Assembly (NCBI GenBank): GCA_017621295.1
Contig: JAGATI010000005.1
Span: 1 to 36,620 of the forward strand
Length of the DNA stretch: 36,620 nt
Source of the DNA: Clostridia bacterium
Lineage (GTDB): Bacteria > Bacillota_A > Clostridia > TANB77 > CAG-508
Reading direction: 5' to 3'
Shown: in pieces, positions 31,518-36,620 of the stretch
Numbering within the stretch: the first letter of the stretch is position 1
How the letters are laid out: the number at the start of each line of letters is the position of its first letter
The notes under the pieces: model-generated
Databases searched by the model: none
Told to the model about the DNA's origin: nothing
Seen by the model: only the letters and a program-made list of their open reading frames with translations
Translations under genes and position numbers: made by a program

Positions 31518-31862
31518 ATGAAAAAGTTAGCAGTCATATTTACAATTGCAATTCTTAGCATTATTAATGCATGTGCAAACAATAATGTAGAATTGTCAGG
31601 ATCATATTCAAATGGAAATATTGTATATACATTTTCAAATGATTCATTGTACATAGATGAAGTTGACATAGAAGGAGATGCATATACATATAAGTTAGTT
31701 GATAATATTGTAGTTGCAACTAACAGTATGGATAGTATATCATTCAATATTAAAGTCAATACAAATTCAATTGAAATTACATATGACAACAAAAAGACAT
31801 ATGTATTTGACAAGGTTACTAACTATGATGTTGCTAATATGAAATTTGTAGATAAGAAATAA
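31518..31862 (+). CDS. Small lipoprotein
   Basis: The N-terminus MKKLAVIFTIAILSIINACA is a lipoprotein signal peptide with lipobox I-N-A-C and Cys19 as the lipid-modified residue. The mature 95 residues (NNNVELSGSYSNGNIVYTFS...) form a likely beta-sandwich or lipocalin-like small domain. It should be carried to the periplasmic face or outer membrane of the host. It lies next to a second lipoprotein gene, 19 bases ahead of it. In a phage such proteins can block superinfection or act as surface receptors' masks, which is inference only. Confidence 0.88.
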   Translation: MKKLAVIFTIAILSIINACANNNVELSGSYSNGNIVYTFSNDSLYIDEVDIEGDAYTYKLVDNIVVATNSMDSISFNIKVNTNSIEITYDNKKTYVFDKVTNYDVANMKFVDKK

Positions 31863-31881
31863 AATATTTAAACAAAATAAG

Positions 31882-33108
31882 ATGAAGACAGTAAGATTAC
31901 TTTTATTTGCATTGTTTAGTTGTATTATAATAATGTCATGTACATCTGACAATAAATATCTATCTTATGAAGAAATTCAGCAATCTAAGATGGATGTAGC
32001 ATTTGTACAAAGTGTTCTTGGTACAACTGATGTAAGTCAGATTAAGAATAATACATGGGGCTTTAACAATGTTGTAACTACAAGAAGTGTAAATAAGCCA
32101 GACAATATGTGGGGAACTTCACAATATCCTTATGTTAAGCCTGACAATATTATTGAAGATGAGAAAGCAAAGGTTGAAGAAGCATTTTCTAAGGTATATG
32201 ACAATTCAGCAAACTATCAAAATATTCCAGTTTGGGATGCATTTACAATACAACATGTATCAAGCATAGGAAATGGTAGAGGACATATGGACTACATTAA
32301 AGTAAATGGTGAGCATATATATGACTTTAATGCAGGATATTCTGACAATATTGATTTAATTACTAATTCTAAGCCAACAAACTTTGCATATCACAATTCA
32401 TTAGATGATAAGGAATATTCTAATTGGATTGCACTTAATATAGATGGTAATTGGTATGTTGGTTTTGATTATGAATCAAATGGACAGGATATAGACAAAC
32501 AAATTGCACCTGATCATATATATAATGATTGGATTATTAAGGTAGCTCCTGGTAAGATGTATTTTGATGCCATTCTTATTGTGGAAGATGTCCTTGGTAA
32601 TTCAAGTCTAATTCAAGGAACGGACTTTGATTATAATGATGTAGTAATTGGTCTACAACTTAAGAATAAGAACAATCCAAATGAAGATATAAACGGTGAC
32701 AAGGAATATAAGCTATACATATTGAATGTTGGTGCAAGTTATGACTTATACATAAGTAGAAGCAATAATTATTATGATGGTGTAGAAATTCATGATGTTA
32801 CTGGTATAGGTAAGGGTACATATGGAGATGCTACAGTAAAAGAACCAGTATATATTGGTGAATACATTATGAATTTGTCAGCACCTTATGCAGGATTACA
32901 AGCAAATCCAAAGTTGTTCTCAGTACATAACAACACTCACATACAATTAGTAAACAATACAGAATCTTGTCATGCACCATCTGTAATATGCATAAAAGAG
33001 AATTGCAATTCTTTTGTATGGTGCAAAGAACGTACAAATATTGTATCAACATATCCGAATTTTGCAGGATATGCTAAAGGTACAATATGGAACGACTGGT
33101 GGAAATAA
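31882..33108 (+). CDS. Lipoprotein with DUF4114/LruC-like calcium-type motifs
   Basis: The signal MKTVRLLLFALFSCIIIMSC ends in lipobox I-M-S-C (Cys20). The mature protein carries two acidic Y-N-D motifs, DHIYNDWIIKVAPG (about 210-223) and GTDFDYNDVVIGLQL (about 245-259), with the preceding NWYVGFDYESNGQDID. This is the arrangement of DUF4114/LruC-type domains common in surface lipoproteins of Bacteroidales, where the acidic loops probably bind calcium. It should be exported and lipid-anchored on the infected cell. It was probably acquired from a host. The gene ends in a hairpin terminator. Confidence 0.9.
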   Translation: MKTVRLLLFALFSCIIIMSCTSDNKYLSYEEIQQSKMDVAFVQSVLGTTDVSQIKNNTWGFNNVVTTRSVNKPDNMWGTSQYPYVKPDNIIEDEKAKVEEAFSKVYDNSANYQNIPVWDAFTIQHVSSIGNGRGHMDYIKVNGEHIYDFNAGYSDNIDLITNSKPTNFAYHNSLDDKEYSNWIALNIDGNWYVGFDYESNGQDIDKQIAPDHIYNDWIIKVAPGKMYFDAILIVEDVLGNSSLIQGTDFDYNDVVIGLQLKNKNNPNEDINGDKEYKLYILNVGASYDLYISRSNNYYDGVEIHDVTGIGKGTYGDATVKEPVYIGEYIMNLSAPYAGLQANPKLFSVHNNTHIQLVNNTESCHAPSVICIKENCNSFVWCKERTNIVSTYPNFAGYAKGTIWNDWWK

Positions 33109-33118
33109 ATAATTAAAT

Positions 33119-33141
33119 AATGGTGGAAAAATTCCACCATT
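33119..33141 (+). terminator. Hairpin terminator after the lipoprotein gene
   Basis: A 10-bp stem (AATGGTGGAA with TTCCACCATT) with a 3-base loop is followed by a T/A-rich stretch. Confidence 0.8.
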
Positions 33142-33157
33142 TAAATTTAAATATTAT

Positions 33158-33412
33158 ATGAAGACATTTACAATAATAAAGCAGACAGTTAATGAAGATT
33201 GTCAAGATACTGTAGAAGCATTGTTTTTAGGAAATACTAAAGATGAATGTAATGAGTATTTAGATAAAATACAAGATGAAATAAGTAAGCATTATAAAAT
33301 AAAGAGAATGCCTGACTATTTATTTGCATATCTTGATGTTACCCCTAACTCAAGACGTAAGTTCATATACAGAATATATTATAAGATATTAGAATTTGAC
33401 ATAAATGGATAA
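33158..33412 (+). CDS. Small unknown protein, 84 residues
   Basis: The product begins MKTFTIIKQTVNEDCQDTVE, with a likely beta-alpha-beta layout and a basic middle (KIKRMPDYLFAYLDVTPNSR). Its end overlaps the next start by 8 bases. It opens a run of coupled small genes. No recognised family. Confidence 0.77.
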   Translation: MKTFTIIKQTVNEDCQDTVEALFLGNTKDECNEYLDKIQDEISKHYKIKRMPDYLFAYLDVTPNSRRKFIYRIYYKILEFDING

Positions 33413-33656
33413 GTTGACAAAAGAAAAAGCTATGACTGTGGTGGCAAAGCACAATTTGACATCAATATTGTCAGAAACTAGCATACAGGAATTCATAGAT
33501 GCTATAAATAAGTGCATAGATGAAAATAAAGTAGAAAAGATATTTAATGTAATAGCACATCTAGTATTAGAAAACACTAAGTATAAGTTAAATGCAGATA
33601 AAGCAAACAGACAATTAGAAGACATTAAGAAAATATTGAATATAAAATATCTATGA
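33405..33656 (+). CDS. Small helical protein, 83 residues
   Basis: The product begins MDKLTKEKAMTVVAKHNLTS and is helical throughout, with a final coiled-coil-like segment (KLNADKANRQLEDIKKILN). It overlaps both neighbours (8 and 4 bases). No recognised domain. Confidence 0.75.
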   Translation: MDKLTKEKAMTVVAKHNLTSILSETSIQEFIDAINKCIDENKVEKIFNVIAHLVLENTKYKLNADKANRQLEDIKKILNIKYL

Positions 33657-34216
33657 AAAACTTTATAGGTAAAGCATTAGTCATACTTACATTAATTAAG
33701 AATGTAATTGTAAGAAAGACACATTATAAACTACATTTTAGATATAAGTTTATTGGCTTTAAAGAATGGCTTTATGACTGGGATAGAGATCATATGTTCA
33801 AATGGGCCTTTGCTGAAGAAAATTTAGCAATGGTATCTGGAGCAGATGAGTTATGTGAAACATTTAGTAATGGCAACCAATATATAGAAGTAGACATTAT
33901 TGCTAAAAGCAAATATGATAAAAGCATAAGCAAAGATGACTATATAGTATATAAGAGAGAAAAAATGTCAAAAGGTACTTTTATGGAAAGATATGCAAAT
34001 GGAGCAACATATCGTGACATTATTAGTTTAGATACAATCTGGATTTGTCCAGTGACATTGTTTGTTCTTGGAAGATATCCAAAATATCTATATATTAAAA
34101 AGCCATTACAATATAACAAAGAAGATAATAATCAAGAAAATGAAGCCAATAGACCAGAAATTGACAAAGATTGTACAAACAATAGATATAGCAATTGCGG
34201 CATTAGCAAATGTTAA
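33653..34216 (+). CDS. Unknown protein with a hydrophobic N-terminal segment
   Basis: Residues 1-20 (MKNFIGKALVILTLIKNVIV) could form a membrane anchor or signal. The core holds a Trp-rich element (FIGFKEWLYDWDRDHMFKWA) and ISLDTIWICPVTLFVLGRYP near the end. The final 30 residues (after about 160) are polar, low in complexity, and overlap the next gene in another frame, so they may be less constrained. No family recognised. Confidence 0.78.
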   Translation: MKNFIGKALVILTLIKNVIVRKTHYKLHFRYKFIGFKEWLYDWDRDHMFKWAFAEENLAMVSGADELCETFSNGNQYIEVDIIAKSKYDKSISKDDYIVYKREKMSKGTFMERYANGATYRDIISLDTIWICPVTLFVLGRYPKYLYIKKPLQYNKEDNNQENEANRPEIDKDCTNNRYSNCGISKC

Positions 34217-34454
34217 GACAGAATATGACAACATAAAGGATATTCTTGTAAATAAGACATCACCATGTGTTACATGTTATTCATGCAATCCATGGACATG
34301 TGCTGGATGTAAGCATCTATTAGAATTTACAGAAAGTATTAAGAATAAGAAAGTAAGTGAAGAAGAAAAACAGGTTATAGATAAGATAAATGAATTCAAA
34401 GACTACATATTAGAAAATTTTGAATTCATAGAGGATTCTAAATATGAAATATGA
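34140..34454 (+). CDS. Cys-cluster small protein overlapping its neighbour
   Basis: From ATG 34140 the product reads MKPIDQKLTKIVQTIDIAIA. It has a compact cluster CVTCYSCNPWTCAGCKH (five Cys within 15 residues, two CxxC pairs) and a helical C-terminus. The cluster suggests a zinc-binding knuckle. The gene overlaps the previous one by 77 bases in another frame; the Cys cluster lies entirely beyond that overlap, which supports this as a separate real gene. Confidence 0.75.
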   Translation: MKPIDQKLTKIVQTIDIAIAALANVKTEYDNIKDILVNKTSPCVTCYSCNPWTCAGCKHLLEFTESIKNKKVSEEEKQVIDKINEFKDYILENFEFIEDSKYEI

Positions 34455-34708
34455 CAATTATGAATGAAAAGAAGATACCTTACAATATGACTTGGAGATC
34501 AGGAATAAATGATCCAAAGTCTATAAGTAGACATAAGCTTGGTACATGGGGTGATCCAGGTATAGCAATGGCTGAAGCATTTAAAAATAGTTTGAATGTT
34601 AGAAAACCAGCAACATCAAGAATAGTTAACATACCTAAGATGTCAAAGCAAGAACAATATGAAAGAGATTTAGCAAACAATATTGCACCAATACCTGATT
34701 TTAATTGA
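34451..34708 (+). CDS. Small basic unknown protein, 85 residues
   Basis: The product begins MTIMNEKKIPYNMTWRSGIN and is polar and basic, with little predicted order (HKLGTWGDPGIAMAEAFKNS). The start overlaps the previous stop by 4 bases. Its TGA stop is shared with the TTGAAA box of the next promoter. No family recognised. Confidence 0.72.
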   Translation: MTIMNEKKIPYNMTWRSGINDPKSISRHKLGTWGDPGIAMAEAFKNSLNVRKPATSRIVNIPKMSKQEQYERDLANNIAPIPDFN

Positions 34709-34732
34709 AATTTGCTTCATATATTACTATAT
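34705..34732 (+). promoter_or_regulatory. Class 1 promoter before the zinc-ribbon membrane gene
   Basis: TTGAAA (34705-34710), a 16-base spacer and CTATAT (34727-34732), 29 bases before ATG 34762. The first box again includes the stop codon of the preceding gene. Confidence 0.65.
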
Positions 34733-34761
34733 TATATGTAATCAATAAAACAAAAAACAAC

Positions 34762-35097
34762 ATGGCAAAAATAATTAAAGAAGGTGAGCAAATAAAATAT
34801 GCAATAACATGTAAGAAGTGTGGAACAGTTTCTGAATTTGAAGCTAGTGAGTTGAAACATTATCTTGGTATGGATGACGAAAAGTTAGTGGAAGTTACAT
34901 GTCCAAAATGCAGACATCATATAAGCTTTTTAGAGAGTAAGATACCAAAACATCCAACAAGGTATGTTAGAAAACATTCTTTAGTAAATGAAAGTAATTG
35001 CATAAGAACATATAAATATGCATTATATATTGCTATACTTATACTTCTTGTGATCATTGAACTATCAGTAATAATATTTTATTTTACAACAACATGA
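34762..35097 (+). CDS. Zinc-ribbon protein with a C-terminal membrane span
   Basis: The protein begins MAKIIKEGEQIKYAITCKKC. The four-Cys ribbon CKKC ... CPKC (about 30 residues apart) should bind zinc. The last 25 residues (YALYIAILILLVIIELSVII) form one membrane span, so the ribbon is anchored at the membrane. ATG 34762 is chosen because the class 1 promoter ends just upstream and the ribbon starts soon after; an upstream in-frame TTG at 34705 overlaps the promoter. It overlaps the next membrane gene by 4 bases. Confidence 0.82.
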   Translation: MAKIIKEGEQIKYAITCKKCGTVSEFEASELKHYLGMDDEKLVEVTCPKCRHHISFLESKIPKHPTRYVRKHSLVNESNCIRTYKYALYIAILILLVIIELSVIIFYFTTT

Positions 35098-35276
35098 TAA
35101 ACAACTTAATCATACTTAACTTTATATTTTATACGTTGACTGGGTGCTTTGTAGGAACAGAGCCATCATGGCAAAAATATGAAGATAGAAATAGAATATC
35201 TTGTCTGATATTAGTAAATATATTGTTTGCTGTTGTTCTATTGATATTATACAGTTTAAGACAAATTAAAAATTAG
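35094..35276 (+). CDS. Small two-span membrane protein
   Basis: The 60-residue product has hydrophobic segments at about 4-20 (NLIILNFIFYTLTGCF) and 36-54 (CLILVNILFAVVLLILYSL), joined by a polar loop (GTEPSWQKYEDRNR). The start overlaps the zinc-ribbon gene by 4 bases, so the two are probably partners at the membrane. Size and topology are holin- or spanin-like only in a general sense; no family is claimed. Confidence 0.75.
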   Translation: MINNLIILNFIFYTLTGCFVGTEPSWQKYEDRNRISCLILVNILFAVVLLILYSLRQIKN

Positions 35277-35281
35277 AAACT

Positions 35282-35551
35282 ATGAACAAGTACGATTATA
35301 CAAATTCATTGGAAGATGTAATTAACAATCCTGGAGTATGGATTGAATTAGAAATAGATGAGAATACTGGAATATATGAGAACAATGGTGCAAAGTATTT
35401 TGTTACAATAAACAAAAATATCATATGTGCAAATACAGGATTGAATGTTAGTGATGACATACTTGAAGTAATGATTGACAATATCAAATCTAATTTGTGT
35501 AAATATAAGTGGATGTACATATATAAGTTAGAAACTAATTTGTACAATTAA
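35282..35551 (+). CDS. Small acidic unknown protein, 89 residues
   Basis: The product begins MNKYDYTNSLEDVINNPGVW and has an acidic strand-rich middle (IELEIDENTGIYENNGAKYF) and a Tyr-rich end. It follows the membrane gene by 5 bases and ends the run that starts at 34762. No recognised family. Confidence 0.75.
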   Translation: MNKYDYTNSLEDVINNPGVWIELEIDENTGIYENNGAKYFVTINKNIICANTGLNVSDDILEVMIDNIKSNLCKYKWMYIYKLETNLYN

Positions 35552-35612
35552 TTTCAACATATATAAATAGAGTTTTCATATCTTTAATTTTTATTTTTAG
35601 TTGTTTTGTTGA

Positions 35613-35653
35613 GAGGGAATCTGTAATTGCATTATATGTATTCAGATTCCTTC
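35613..35653 (+). terminator. Imperfect hairpin terminator
   Basis: GGAATCTG (in 35613-35627) pairs with CAGATTCC (in 35640-35653), with weaker flanking pairs and a 12-base loop. TTTTTTATTTTT follows. It lies between the genes at 35282 and 35690. Confidence 0.65.
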
Positions 35654-35689
35654 ATTTTTTATTTTTAACAAAATGAACTACTATAAATA

Positions 35690-35989
35690 ATGGATGCACT
35701 TATATCTACTTCAAAAAACCCATATCAAAATCTATGGATAAAGAGAGGATCACAATATTTGACAAAAGAAGAATTTGATGAAGTTATAAAGAATCTATAT
35801 CCTTATTCTCTAATAGGATGTGAATCAAAAGAATGTATAGGTACAAGTGCTCCCATTATATGTTCAGAAGATTTGTCTATATTAGTATGTACAGAATCTG
35901 AACAAGCAACATCAATCGTAGATGATGTTGACAAAAGACCAATAATAACTAATAAACTGTCAAAATTTTTAGATAAGCTTTGTAAATGA
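35690..35989 (+). CDS. Small protein coupled to the second tagged DUF285 gene
   Basis: The 99-residue product begins MDALISTSKNPYQNLWIKRG and carries two close Cys in GCESKECIG and further Cys in PIICSEDLSILVC. It does not have the tag. Its stop overlaps the ATG of the tagged DUF285 gene by 4 bases, as the papain-like protease gene does in the first operon, so it may hold an equivalent place. No enzyme motif is visible. The upstream sequence has TTTTTAAC and TATAAATA boxes. Confidence 0.78.
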   Translation: MDALISTSKNPYQNLWIKRGSQYLTKEEFDEVIKNLYPYSLIGCESKECIGTSAPIICSEDLSILVCTESEQATSIVDDVDKRPIITNKLSKFLDKLCK

Positions 35990-36620
35990 AACATATAAAT
36001 GAATTCCTTGTCAATAAGAAAATATCAAATAAGATAAGTCAAAAATATATATATAAATATCATCCTAAGACACAAGATAAGCTTATAGAAAATATAAGAG
36101 AATTATTAGATCAAGGTATACATGACTTAAATTGCATTGATACTAGCAATATAATAGATATGTCTTTCTTATTTGACAAACTCAATGGTGGTATAGACAT
36201 ATCTAACATATGTGACATTGATATTAGTAAATGGGATGTAAGTAAGGTTGAAGATATGACCAATATGTTTAAGGGGTGTAAAAAATTTAATTGTGACATA
36301 AGTGATTGGGATGTAAGCAATGTTAAGTTGATGGGATGCATGTTTAGTGGTTGTAAGAATTTCAATTGTAATATAAGTAATTGGAATGTAAGTAATGTGC
36401 ACGATATGAATTGCATGTTTTGTAGATGTGAAAATTTTAATCAAAATCTTGGCAAATGGGATGTAGAAAATGTAGTTTATTATAATTTGATGTTTTTGGA
36501 TTGTTATAAATTTGAAGGAAAGGGATTAAAGAATTGGGATGTACGAAATGGACAATATTTTGAATTGATGTTTAGTGATTGTTTGAGATTCAATGAAGAT
36601 ATAAGACATTGGCTAAAACC
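35986..36620 (+). CDS. Second tagged DUF285 protein, cut by the right edge
   Basis: The protein begins MKHINEFLVNKKISNKI, the tag seen in four genes of the 2.6-5.8 kb operon. It then has KLIENIRELLDQGIHDLNCI, which matches the DUF285 protein starting at 4893 almost residue for residue. Repeats of 25 residues follow (ISDWDVSNVKLMGCMFSGC and similar), becoming degenerate toward the edge. The frame is still open at the last base. There is no signal peptide. It lies over 31 kb from its paralogue and on the other strand, so the tagged module has been copied or moved within the genome. Confidence 0.9.
   Translation, partial: MKHINEFLVNKKISNKISQKYIYKYHPKTQDKLIENIRELLDQGIHDLNCIDTSNIIDMSFLFDKLNGGIDISNICDIDISKWDVSKVEDMTNMFKGCKKFNCDISDWDVSNVKLMGCMFSGCKNFNCNISNWNVSNVHDMNCMFCRCENFNQNLGKWDVENVVYYNLMFLDCYKFEGKGLKNWDVRNGQYFELMFSDCLRFNEDIRHWLK

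Noticed and set aside
1..36620. Alternative genetic code with TAG read through, as in some giant gut phages
   Set aside because: Many genes end with TAG at natural ends (for example 10984, 15483, 16102, 16976, 21241, 35276) and frames do not continue sensibly beyond.

Overview
The window reads as part of a large, AT-rich double-stranded DNA phage genome. Genes are packed tightly, often with 4-base ATGA stop/start overlaps. They include a family B DNA polymerase piece, a phage-type sigma-70 factor, a complete ClpX, fibre-like structural proteins, two related homing endonucleases and many small unknown genes. A Bacteroidetes host is likely: most starts sit behind A/T-rich leaders without Shine-Dalgarno sequences, and several products resemble Bacteroidales protein types (BspA-like DUF285 repeats, a DUF4114/LruC-like lipoprotein, short-lipobox lipoproteins). 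TAA, TAG and TGA all serve as stops, so the code looks standard. No tRNA, CRISPR array or insertion sequence was seen.

Layout. 1-2.6 kb: the tail of an unknown gene, a homing endonuclease on the minus strand, and a membrane/coiled-coil protein. 2.6-5.8 kb: a translationally coupled minus-strand operon of a putative lipoprotein, a papain-like protease and four proteins sharing one short N-terminal tag; one of the four carries DUF285 repeats. 5.9-8.5 kb: a second homing endonuclease directly before the C-terminal part of a split family B DNA polymerase. 8.5-12.3 kb: small genes and an apparently unknown structured RNA of about 320 nt (9738-10060). 12.4-14.2 kb: two minus-strand genes, one with five MucBP-like repeats. 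14.2-16.4 kb: the sigma factor and two genes sharing a small domain. 16.4-22.5 kb: four fibre-like structural proteins. 22.5-24 kb: a perfect 43-bp inverted repeat and clpX. 24-36 kb: unknown genes, a DUF1848 radical-SAM-like enzyme, a DUF1566-like protein, two lipoproteins, Cys-rich small proteins, and a second tagged DUF285 protein cut by the right edge.

Regulation and joint action. Seven sites share TTGAAA, a 16-base spacer (17 once) and CTATAT. They precede the polymerase piece, the gene at 8846, the sigma factor, clpX and the genes at 24025, 30076 and 34762, and are not seen before the structural genes. This points to a phage early/middle promoter class. The tag (M-x-x-I-x-E-F-L-x-N-K) resembles the T4 capsid-targeting peptide, so the tagged proteins and perhaps the co-transcribed protease may be packaged in the head and injected into the host. 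The tag family, the structured RNA, the promoter set and the 43-bp inverted repeat are the main candidates for undescribed biology.
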